From positions 1,674,001 through 1,738,000 of the forward strand of contig OZ345353.1 of NCBI GenBank assembly GCA_977006965.1: 64,000 nucleotides of DNA. The letters are read 5' to 3'. Position numbers and translations under genes: made by a program. This DNA is from Phymatolithon calcareum (taxonomy: Eukaryota > Rhodophyta > Florideophyceae > Hapalidiales). Below are positions 38,159 through 47,663 of the stretch, in pieces (the stretch's first letter is position 1; each line of letters starts with the position of its first letter). The notes below the pieces were generated by a model, which did no database searches, was not told the DNA's origin, and saw only the letters and a program-made list of their open reading frames with translations.

Positions 38159-39318
38159 CTGAGTGGAGCGGTGTGCGCCGTGCAGCTTCGAAGGAAAACC
38201 CAAGACGAAAGAGGAGCAACACCGCAGTCCATGATCTGGCACCCGCACCTAGCCGCAAGAAAAGGAAGAAGCAGGGCGACGAAAGCCCTGAAGACACTGT
38301 CAAGGTCAAATTTCGGACGGGTAAAGAGCTCAAGAAATTCGCCGCCGGAGCAAGACGAAGAAAGCCCATTATTATTCGAGGCAGGACGATTACTACGTCT
38401 GTCGATGCTACGATCCGCAGGGATCTGGGGGAAACAGCACGTGATGTAATACTACATCGGATCAGTAATGATGCCCGTGCTCTAGGGATTCTGCGACGGC
38501 TTTGTTTGGCGTATTTAAACTGCCTTGCAGACGATAACCCGAGGAATCCCAACATCTTTTGCGACAAGTTTCTCGCCCAGCTTTTCACCAGGTTCTCAGG
38601 TTCGGATTTCCACCCAAAAACGGGGATAATCACAGACCCACACCTCACTCAGTACCTCGTCGATCATCCGTTGCCGGAAGATGTACAAGATGTTGTCAAA
38701 GACTTTCCAGGCCGGGCACGATACGCTATGTGCCAGGAACTCAAGGTCTCAATTAATCAAATGGCGTTTGGGAATTTTCTGGTCCCGTGCAACGGAACAC
38801 CTGACTTGTAGACTCGAAATTGCACTTTGGGATGACATTGTTCCCCTCCACTCTTCTCATCGCACCGTGCTTCTCAAGAACCTCGAGTCTATGGCCAAAG
38901 TTCTGTTCTACGCTTGCTCGCATGATTCGGAATTTCATGGCGAGTCAAGCATTGAAGAATTTTGTGACAGAGCGCGAGGGCGCATCGGGAATAAGTACAC
39001 CTTATCAAACTGGAAAGACGGTGTCATGAACGTTTTCGAACAGTACCGAGAACAGTTTGCTCCTCTCCGGCAGCCTCTAACGCCTGATGAGCTTGAGAAG
39101 GCTCCGAAGAGGGTGCAGAATCCTGAGAAATGAACAGAACTCTTCTGGTACCGAGTAAGAAGTAATTTGAACAAAATCCTTGTTATTCTCAGTGAAATGC
39201 GCCAACAGACGCACGCACACGAGAGTTAAAAGCCGCCTTGCGCGTGCACGTCAATGCTTTTCAACCAGCGATCAGGCTTTCGAAATCCAAGGAGGGCTTC
39301 AGAAGACAACAACATCTG

Positions 39319-39395
39319 CTAAATCACATTCAAACACCCCCTTGGCTGATTTCAAATTTTGAAATCAGCCAAGGGGGTGTTTGAATGTGATTTAG
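39319..39395. repeat. Perfect 38+1+38 palindrome inside Fanzor
   Basis: Arms 39319-39356 and 39358-39395 around the single base T39357. The right arm introduces a TGA (39360-39362) into the coding frame. It shares its last base with the next palindrome. Confidence 0.95.
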
Positions 39396-39467
39396 AGCTT
39401 CAGGGCATCCTTCCGCGTCATTTTTGCATTAAATGCAAAAATGACGCGGAAGGATGCCCTGAAGCTC
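39395..39467. repeat. Perfect 36+1+36 palindrome inside Fanzor
   Basis: Arms 39395-39430 and 39432-39467 around the single base A39431. The right arm is in the coding frame (NAKMTRKDALKLIS). Removing the 75 bases from centre to centre (39357-39431) joins the flanking frame (LADFK to NAKMTRK) exactly, so the two inner arms look like an inserted scar. Confidence 0.95.
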
Positions 39468-39592
39468 ATTTCCGATGTTACGCAAGCTCGAAAAGCGGAA
39501 TGGGATCGAATGGTGCAGCCGGGTGTTGAGGCCGTTCCAGATTCTTTCACTCTCTTACCAGAATTCAAACTTCAACTAGCATTTTTCACGTA

Positions 39593-39671
39593 CGATGAAC
39601 ACGGTTTCCGTGAGCTAGTCAAGCGCTTCAAGTTGCATCGCTTGACTAGCTCACGGAAACCGTGTTCATCG
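39593..39671. repeat. Perfect 33+13+33 inverted repeat inside Fanzor
   Basis: Arms 39593-39625 and 39639-39671, loop 39626-39638. The left arm encodes DEHGFRELVKR in the Fanzor frame; the right arm leads into a stop and a frame change. Confidence 0.95.
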
Positions 39672-41197
39672 CAACTAAGATATCGCTGTTCACCATGAAG
39701 CTCCCATAACCAACCCGTCAAAGAGGAGTATATATTATGCGGCCGTGTTTGACTTTCACACTCGACAACGCATTGCTCGACCAAGTGGCTGCCATCCCGT
39801 GCATGATGCGAATATTCCAGATTCCCGGCGCAAAAAGCGAAAGATTCTACGTCTACCGAACAAAATGCAGACGGGCATTCACTTGTGCACGAAAGACAAG
39901 TGGGTTGGCGACATTACTTTAACATCCGAGCAGTACGACGCTAAGATACAAGACCCGGACACGCCTATTCCCTATCTCGTCAATAGTATCAAGACGGATG
40001 GCCTGCAAGTCAAAGTTCTGCTTACAACGGCTGTGGATGAGTTTGAGGAGGCTGGAATGAGGCACAGAGCAATTGCTCCCGGTGTTCAACAGCTTATCCA
40101 TGAAGGCTATACTAAGATCAACGGGCTGTTCGATGCGACGAAGATTCCTCGCGACACGGCAGGCGTGTTCAAAGAGTCTGTTCCAATTCCTGAGAACAAG
40201 AGCCTCCCCAATTTCGAAATAATTGGATTGGACCCGGGGCAGGTTGAAATCTTTACAACAGCACGCGCGGATGGCACTCTTCCTGCCGAAACCAGCCAAG
40301 GTGCACGAGAAGGTGGCAAACTAAGCGTCAAGGATTGCGACTCTTTTACGGTAGTCCGATACCGACATGAAGGCCTAGCGTTGCATGCGGAAAAGTATGA
40401 GCAGAAGCGAAGAACTTCAGTTGCAAGAGTATACCGAGGCGCTGCTGGAGTTTGATTGAGTATCTCTCAAGCACCCTGGAGGGAGTGCCGCATATGCCAA
40501 TGTCGTGTACGACACCCTATCTGTAATGGTGCGCGAACTTTGTTCCATACAGTGGAGATCCGAGCGATTTTCTCGCTTTAGAGCGAGACAGCAAGTAATG
40601 CATCATATGGCATCGACGGCGGTCTTCAGCAAGAAATCTGTGCATGAACAAGACTTATCGCGTATGCAATATCAAGAAAAGAACGAGTTGAGGAGAAGGA
40701 AGAAGCGCAAGCAAGATTGGAAGAAGCACAAGAAGAAACCAAGGGCCGTGTTTTTCGGACAGGCAACATTTAGTCACGGAAGACACGGTCCTTGTCCGCG
40801 GAAGGCGCTGCTGCGGTCCATGGGCCTGATTGCTCCCGTCGTTCTAATGGACGAGTACAATACGTCAAAATGTTGTTGCGGTTGTGGCGAAAAGCTACAG
40901 CAGATTGGTTCGCATGAGTTTCGCTGCCCGAGAAGCCGACGAGGCGGGGTTAATAACAACGAGACGGGCGAGAGCTACTGCTCGGTGAGCTGCGTTGACC
41001 GCGATGTGAATGGAGTCGCCAATATCGCCGTTTGTGGAGCTAAGCAACTGCTCGGGCTACCCCGTCCGCTCTATCTCCAACGGAAACGAGCAGCTTCAGA
41101 TTAGTTTTACCATCATTTTTAATTTTCTTTTAGTAACACTAAAATTGGACGAGTGGGCACTAAGACTGTAAGCCGTGAGAAACCGCTAGACGTACTC

Positions 41198-41291
41198 AAG
41201 TTTCTGAACAATTAAAAGCTGGTTTCAAACAGCTTCAGACGCTTACCTTTTGCGTGGGCGTTCTTTCCATAGTAAAGAAAGAAAGAAAGAA
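41198..41291 (+). repeat. Short repeat with (AAAG)n tail, copy 1
   Basis: Reads caagtttctgaacaatt..., ...cagcttcag..gcttacctttt..., ending in an AAAG array. It is a diverged direct copy of 41609-41700. A third AAAG-tailed end, in reverse orientation, is at about 41866-41890. A simple-repeat 3' tail is typical of SINE-like retroposons; alternatively these are ends of the Fanzor element. Confidence 0.6.
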
Positions 41292-41608
41292 TCTTCCTTT
41301 GGCTCCGAACCGGGCATCCGTCGTAAGCCCCGAACTCGCACGCTGCGCGTTCTATTCTGGGCTCGCATTGATCATCCCACGGAATGTCCCAGAATACTTA
41401 GGACCATGAGGTGAAATTGGAGTCCACACTTGAATTCAAGACTGAGATATCTCCCCAAGGTTCGCGACACATATGCAAAAAAAGTCTCCAGAAGAGGAAT
41501 TAGAATCCCAAGGGTCACACGGGTTTCGCTTCCACGCAGTGAGACTGGACCACGAGCTTCGCTAAGAAGCTCATGGACAAAATGAAATCCACACGGGAAC
41601 TTTGTTCG

Positions 41609-41700
41609 GAAATTTTGAGAACAATGAAAAGCTATTGCAGAACAGCTTTAGGAGCTTACCTTTAATGTGAACGATATTTCCGCAATAAAGAAAGAAAGAA
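41609..41700 (+). repeat. Short repeat with (AAAG)n tail, copy 2
   Basis: A diverged direct copy of 41198-41291 with the same block order (gagaacaatgaaaagct, cagctttaggagcttacctt, tttccgcaataaagaaag). Both copies end in an AAAG array. Confidence 0.6.
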
Positions 41701-42056
41701 TACAAAGGCATGTTGAAGGACGCCCGTGAGTTCAAGAACGCCGTACTCCTACCTTATCTTTGAGATCAGCTGCCTCTGCTGAGCGAAGGTTGACGGATAG
41801 TCCAGATAAGAAGTTTTCCATCTTGCTCTGCGTGAAACACACTTTTTCTCTTCCTGGAAAACGCATTTTCTTTCTTTCTTTTATTGCGGATATCTGAGCT
41901 ACACATAGTTTACGTTACTCAACATCTAAGGGGCCTTTCAGATGCTTCTGGACTTGATTCATTCTGGGAAATCGCTTAACTGTTTCCCGTGAGTACTGCG
42001 GCACACCACTACACGGCGACACCAGCGTGCGCTTCGCGGAACATAATTCAATTCTT

Positions 42057-42175
42057 ACTTTTCACAGGACTCGAACCGGCGACCTCAATGTCCCTGCCTG
42101 TATCATACCGAAGTATTCGAACAGGTGCGCGGAGGCAGTTTTACCACTGTACTCTACCACAGGTGGAGCCATATT
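42057..42175 (-). repeat. tRNA-like sequence (SINE head or degenerate tRNA)
   Basis: On the minus strand it has a consensus Pol III A box (TGGTAAAACTG) and a perfect B box (GGTTCGAGTCC) about 70 nt apart, with a hairpin in between (CCTGT...ACAGG around TTCG). No acceptor stem closes it and no T-run follows, so it is not a convincing tRNA gene. It lies near AAAG-tailed repeats, so a tRNA-derived SINE is a reasonable reading. Confidence 0.4.
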
Positions 42176-44743
42176 CTGTTAGTGTTATCTCACTACTGCG
42201 CTTTGTGTACATGATTAACGGTCTCCACATCATTCCGGACAGTTTCCTCGATGCTGGCGATCAAAAAAGACGAGGACATGCACTGGCGAGAGACAATCAA
42301 GGGAGTTGGTTTCTTTCGTATTTAGAGCTTATTCATCTTTACAAGCTCGGCTTTCAGTCCTGCCCTGTCTACGGGAACCATTCCCATCAAACTGTCACTC
42401 AAAAATTTTGGAGATCGTGTCCTGGATGTGCTTTCGTGAACTAAATGTCTTTTAGTATCCTGATTATTGCAAAGTTCAGTGCCGGACGCGCAATCCAAAC
42501 CTCGCCCATTGGCAAATGTCCAAAAATGGAAAAATGGAGATGATGGAGAAGAAGTTGGACATGCCCTAATAAAAAAAACAAGGGTACCTGCCCGAATTAG
42601 ACGATAAAAGTGTGAACATATGCGGTACACAGCATGTAAGAGCCGTTAGCTTTCCTAAGAAGGCTCACAGGTCCAGTACACAGAACTCGGTCGGACGCCG
42701 ATCGATCGACTGCCTACAGACTCGGGACTCGTATGAACTACACATCGCGCTGAGGGCTTCCAAGCTCCCACGCGTGGATTGCTACGCGGCAGCACTCGAA
42801 AAATCCTGCGTGGCACTAAATGCAGCACGACTTCCCACCCCCCGAAATCTCTGTGTGAGATCGGACATAGATCTTGGATTTTTCTAATTCCGCTGCGTTG
42901 GTCAAAATGGATGATCTTAATTCGGACAGAATCATGGGCTCGTGGCTCATGCGCAATGTTGCTCCAAGAGTGTGCAAATGCGTTGGTAAGATTATAATAA
43001 AATTTCTCTATCGCTAGACCTCGTACTACAGTATCTAACATGCGTATCATTTCCTGGACCAACAGCATTTTAACGAATGGAGAAAATAGCATCCGCGGGT
43101 GCTCGTATTTTCTCAATACGCCGGAAGCTTTCGTTGTCCATTCACCACCTGAGAAGCTTATCATAGCGCTGAGTCTCGTTGCCAACATTTCTACTTCGTG
43201 TTCTTGTGGTAAATCTCCTAGATTGCGTCGACCGCGCTTTGCAACCTGGTCTTAAAACGTTGAGAACATAAGTTATTGCAGTGAAGAACATATGTTACAT
43301 TCTCCACGATAATGAAATTTTCATGATGGCCTATACCTACGAGTTATGTGCGCAGGATGGACTTTGTACATTTTCCCAGATGGTGTTGAAGGGATTTGAA
43401 ATGCTCCCGTTGTCCAAATTCTTCGCTGCTCTGTAGATTCCTACGCTTGTAATCATGTCATGTCGCCATGTACTAAACTTGCCGTAACTGCACAAGACAT
43501 GAACGATGACCCGTGTCGATAATCATGGGCAATTTTGAATTTGTTCTTCATGAATGCAGTAAAAAAGACAGAAATTTTACTTATCCAACAGTTACCCTTT
43601 GAGTTGATATCCATCTCGGCATGTTCGCTTTATCTGGGATTTAGAAAATGATGGAATGGCCAATGAGCACGGGGAATCCTAAATCTCACTATGGCGCAAT
43701 ACACGCATCCCTTCTCCGTACAGGATCCTGTTAGTTGCTGCGAAGAGAGGGGCCCCGAAAGGGACGCGCAGCAGTCGAGAAATGAAGACTAGATTGAGCT
43801 TGGGTAGTGCAGATGCAAAACAGAGATGTTTTGGGCGGAGGAGTGTGGGCTCATTCTTCATAGGGAAGGGTGCCTCTCTTGGCAACCCTTCTGTTCCTTA
43901 TTATCATGGACGTCTTCGCAACCTCATTAGAGTTGGGTTTGACATGGTACGCAAATGAATAGCTTTGTCAGGCACGCTCTATGGATTGGACTGGATTTCT
44001 GTTTAATTGAAGTTCCCTTTGTCAATTATCATTGCACCTCAGAGACTTTTCGTTGCGCTGCAATCCTTCGCTTTCGCTTTCATTAAGTATTTGACTTCGA
44101 ACATTTTCTTTGGACAGTGCACGCTCTATGGGAAATTCTCGTCTTCTGATGGGCATGTGAGCCTATAACAGGTACATTGATTCGTGGACGAATATTACTC
44201 TGAGGCGTTTGTGAAAATATTTTTACAGCAGATCTCGACATGCATTGTGTAAAGTTGTCCAATTTATGTTCTTGGGCCCCCTCTTCTACGATGGGTAAGC
44301 GCTGGTCCCTTAAAGGCATAAGTTACACATGTGAAGTGTTGAACTAAATTTCTGTACCGAAGGCTCAGCGCAATCGCGAGCGAGCACATTCCCAGAGGAC
44401 AAGGATATCCCTTGCACATAGTAATGGGGCAGTTTAATATTTGAATTATTGGATTAATATTTCTAGAGCTTCACACTTGCTTTGGGTCGATGCGAGTTGA
44501 GCCAGACGCTACGGCAAATAAAAGACCTCAAGTCGAAGCAACGACAACGAATAAGGAGATGGGGCAACGGATAACATCGCAGAACGAAAATAGTCCAAAA
44601 CAGACTTTCATGTTCAAATATTGTGACTCGACGCAAACTGCTGTACTTTGCAGACCACAGAACTGATTTCGATTGACGCACAAGGACATTAGTGCAAAGT
44701 GGCTAGAAATGGGTCAGGCGAGAGGACTAATATTGTACTGTAC

Positions 44744-44802
44744 TATATGTAATTATAATTATATGTGTACATCATGTATACATATAATTATAATTACATA
44801 TA
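44744..44802. repeat. AT-rich 29+1+29 palindrome
   Basis: Arms 44744-44772 and 44774-44802 around C44773, with one G-T mismatch. Mostly A and T, so slippage could contribute. It lies about 550 bp upstream of the bromoperoxidase gene. Confidence 0.85.
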
Positions 44803-45356
44803 CTGTACATCCCCTTGCATCCCATCGCACGGAAACGTTTCAGTGATTGATCGAGGAGGGGGGACATCACGGAAGAGAGCATATTCAAACCCCTGATTGG
44901 GCATCACAATGCTGACCAGTAGTTATGACTGGTTTAAAGAAGACTATTGGTCCATTATAGCCCTATCTCCTCTCTACTGTATTGTTTCAAATACTGTATC
45001 TCCCAGTCTGCGAACACATGTAGTTGGCTAGGAATGGATCCGACGGATAATTCCCGAGCGCTGCTGTGGCTAATGAATTCACACGAGATGGCATTATCTA
45101 CAATGCCATGACTCTTCATTAAAATAACTCAAAATCACTGATATTGCTCTTGTAGTCCCTGGATCTCTGCATCTCCACCGAAGGGCGCTGCCACAACAGG
45201 GGAAGGTCCCCCGACTGCCTCCAAAAGTGACGACGTATGCGGTGTTTTCACAGCACATTAGATTCTAAAACCAGTCAAGTACTGTACTGTACAACATGAC
45301 GAGTCGACAATTCACGTTATATCCTTCCGCAAGCAACCCACTACCATCCCAGTACC

Positions 45357-47262
45357 ATGGACGGTGTTTCACGCCGAGAAGAAGCCTTCCAGCGTAGGGT
45401 AGCCGCTGCCCAGCTTGCTCGCGACAGAGCCCACGAAGTTTCCCTCTCCAATGGTGAGGAAGGACGTTATCGAGACCGGAAGACGGGTCAACCGTCGTAT
45501 ACGGCCAACTTCACGAAAGGTCTGCCCCACACGTCCACTGGGCAAATTGTTGATCCCTCCCACTACATCCTCTTTGTGCGGGCAATCGACTCCGGGAAAG
45601 AATCCGACATAAAAGAGATTCCTCTAGGACCGTGGAGGAGGAAACACGGTATTCCTCGTTGGCGTTCGAGATTCGCAAGGGGCGCTGCAGTGCGTGCCTG
45701 GGAGTCGATGGGTGCTGGATTGGCCTTCAGTCTCGAGGGCCCGGATGCGCAAAGCGTTACAATTCCACCCGCTCCAACGCTGAACAGTTACGAATTGGTG
45801 GCAGAAATGGGCGAAGTCTACCTCATGGCCATACTCCGTGATCTGCCGTTTTCGTCGTGGGGGTCGTACAAAGATTGTCATCCCCGTATTCTATCTGCTA
45901 TTGAGGACCTCAATGGCCTGCAGTGGTTTAGGCATAACAAGTGCTGCCAACTCACCCCGGCAGAGCGTGCGAGGAAGCGCGGCAAGGTTCGATTGTCGAA
46001 CATTTTTCGTGGAATCACCCCAGGTGTCACGGTGGGACCGTACATCAGTCAGTTCCTTGTGATTGGCAGCGCTCAATTGAACGAGAGGAAAGGGGATGCG
46101 GCCCGGAATGGGCTCATTCGCTATGGTGCGATTAGCATCGATCAGCGTATTCCGGTGGCTACACCGGGCAAGGATTATATGACCGACTTCAAGGTTTTTC
46201 TAGATGTGCAGGATGGTGCTGACCTTCGCCGCTTGGAGACTTATGAGCCGGAGAGACGATATCTCGCCACACCGCGAGATCTCTGCACTTACGTTCATTA
46301 CGACGCGCTTTATGAGGCCTACTTGAATGCGTGCCTTCTTCTGCTCAATAGTAGAAGTCCTTTCGATCCAGGTATGCTCTTCTAGTCTTCATTTGGACCC
46401 TCGCTTTTCGGCTTCCTCTAACCAATTGAGCTTTGTTCCACTCATCATACATCATTTTCTTTTCTTTACAGGACTTCCTTTTCAAAACCCGGATTACAAG
46501 GACAAACAACAGGCCTTTGCCCATTTCGGAGGCCCTCATATTCTAAGTCTGGTGTGTGAGGTGGCGACACGTGCTTTGAAAGCTATTAGGTACCAGAAGT
46601 TTAACGTTCATCGTCGTCTGCGACCGGAGGCCGTCGGAGGTCTCATCGACCAACATGTGAAAGCTGCCGTGCATGACAAGATTATATTCGAAGAGGTGTC
46701 TTTCCTTGCGTCTTCTCTGCACCCAATACTGTCCAAGGTTGAGGAACATAATCACAAGCAGAACATATACGCCAAGACATGCGATTGTTCACGAAGCAAA
46801 TCGAAGGGCGATTCTGACTCAAGTGGCGTACGTTCGCATGGCCATTATCATGGCTGTGTATCGTATCTTCTCCCTATGGCCTTTCCTGAAGGTAGTCCAA
46901 TGCATCCTTCTTACGGCGCAGGACATGCGGTGGTTGCCGGTGCGTGTGTGACCATCCTGAAAGGATTCTTTGATTCGAACCACGAATTTCCTGTTGCATA
47001 CGAAGCATGTAGGGACGGGTCGCATCTTGACGAAGTACATCTAAGGCATCGCTTGACCGTTGGCGGGGAGTTGAACAAGCTTGCTGAAAATATTGCAATC
47101 GGACGAGGCTGGGCCGGGGTGCATTATTTCACCGATTATATCGAATCTCTGCGTATGGGCGAAAAGATTGCAATCGGCATTCTGGAGGAGCAGAAGCTTC
47201 TTTTTGGTGAAAACTTTTATATGTCTGTAGAAATGTTCAATGGTGAAACTATTCGCATTTAG
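45357..47262 (+). CDS. Vanadium-dependent bromoperoxidase
   Basis: Two exons, 45357-46371 and 46472-47262, with a 100-bp GT-AG intron (gtatgc ... tttacag) that joins SPFDPG to LPFQNPD. The product is 601 residues, like Corallina bromoperoxidases (just under 600). These enzymes use vanadate and H2O2 to oxidise halides and make organohalogens in red algae. Family blocks: FTKGLPHTSTGQIVDP, LEGPDAQSVTIPPAP, ATPGKDYMTDFKVFLDVQDG, then the vanadate site: YQKFNVHRRLRPE (Lys and Arg ligands), HPSYGAGHAVV (catalytic His) and IAIGRGWAGVHYF (Arg and the His that binds vanadium). The usual Ser of SGH is Ala here. An extra segment of roughly 25-30 residues, rich in Ser, His and Gly, sits just before SYLLPMAFPEGSP. 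No signal peptide seen. A broken copy lies at 12.5-12.9 kb. Confidence 0.95.
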
Positions 47263-47663
47263 GTTGCGATCAATGCGCGCATTTTCCATATAAAGTCTTC
47301 GTTTTTAATGTCATGTAAGTTCTCTCTGGGGTCCAAAAAACTCACTCCTTGTCGCCTTTGACCGTCAAAGGCGACAAGGAATGGAGTTTTTTATTCCCTC
47401 TTTCCTGCTCTTGAGCAGCGCACACGACCAAGAAAATTCTACTCTTCCAAGCATTTGTCATATTCCAGCGCATGCGCTTGCATCAGAACCGGTTCATATT
47501 GCGACATGTCGCAATCTCGAACTTACTCCCACTTCGAATTGCTGGCGCGGCCTCATACTTAAGCAACGTGTCGCACTTTCTTATCATACACACTGTAAAG
47601 CAATCCAGCCTCTTACCTTCAGTGCTACGGAGAGCAAAACTTCCCAAGCATGCAAGGTCGAAA
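47263..47663. other. Intergenic with a hairpin
   Basis: No gene recognised. Just after the bromoperoxidase stop a 17+1+17 perfect palindrome occurs (47346-47380, centre C47363); with a bulge it extends to an outer A6/T6 pair. It could stop or process the upstream transcript. Confidence 0.5.
47346..47380. repeat. 17+1+17 palindrome downstream of bromoperoxidase
   Basis: Arms 47346-47362 and 47364-47380 around one base. With one or two bulges the stem continues out to AAAAAACTC and GAGTTTTTT. It lies about 85 bp after the bromoperoxidase stop codon. Confidence 0.85.

Larger units (their letters stand above)
38080..41104 (+). pseudogene. Fanzor (eukaryotic TnpB-like) RNA-guided nuclease, interrupted
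   Basis: A relative of bacterial TnpB and Cas12; family members use an omega RNA to cut matching DNA. The coding signal is split: 38080-38781ff (frame 1, basic N-terminus), up to 39133 (frame 2, KYTLSNWKDGVMNVFEQYR), 39180-39698 (frame 3, two palindromes inside), 39745-40455 (frame 1), 40460-41104 (frame 2). Diagnostic motifs are kept: PYLVNSIKTDGLQVKVLL; RuvC-I NFEIIGLDPGQVEIF (Asp codon 40231); RuvC-II VLMDEYNTSKCCCGCGEKLQ (Glu codon 40853); second Cys pair YCSVSC; RuvC-III VDRDVNGVANIA (about 40994-41029). All three catalytic acids and the zinc cysteines are present. Frame changes near 38.79, 39.13-39.19, 39.7 and 40.41-40.47 kb are either very short introns (e.g. 40429-40471, GT-AG, restores frame) or lesions; a TGA lies inside the 39.36 palindrome. 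Length and basic N-terminus suggest a Fanzor1-type protein. No transposase is adjacent. Confidence 0.85.
41105..45356. other. Repeat-containing spacer, no gene recognised
   Basis: It holds the diverged short repeats at 41.2 and 41.6 kb, a tRNA-like sequence near 42.1 kb and an AT-rich palindrome at 44.77 kb. A 177-codon open frame on the minus strand (42655-43188) is unassigned and overlaps plus-strand frames of similar quality. The 41.1-41.3 kb part is where a Fanzor omega RNA or right end would be expected by analogy with TnpB. Confidence 0.4.

Noticed and set aside
37974-38648. A 224-codon open frame on the minus strand
   Set aside because: It lies antisense to the Fanzor N-terminal frame, which has the better-supported coding reading, and the palindrome makes both strands look alike near 38.1 kb. 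No motif.
42655-43188. A 177-codon open frame on the minus strand
   Set aside because: No recognisable motif; overlaps similar plus-strand frames. Noted in the spacer entry but not called as a gene.
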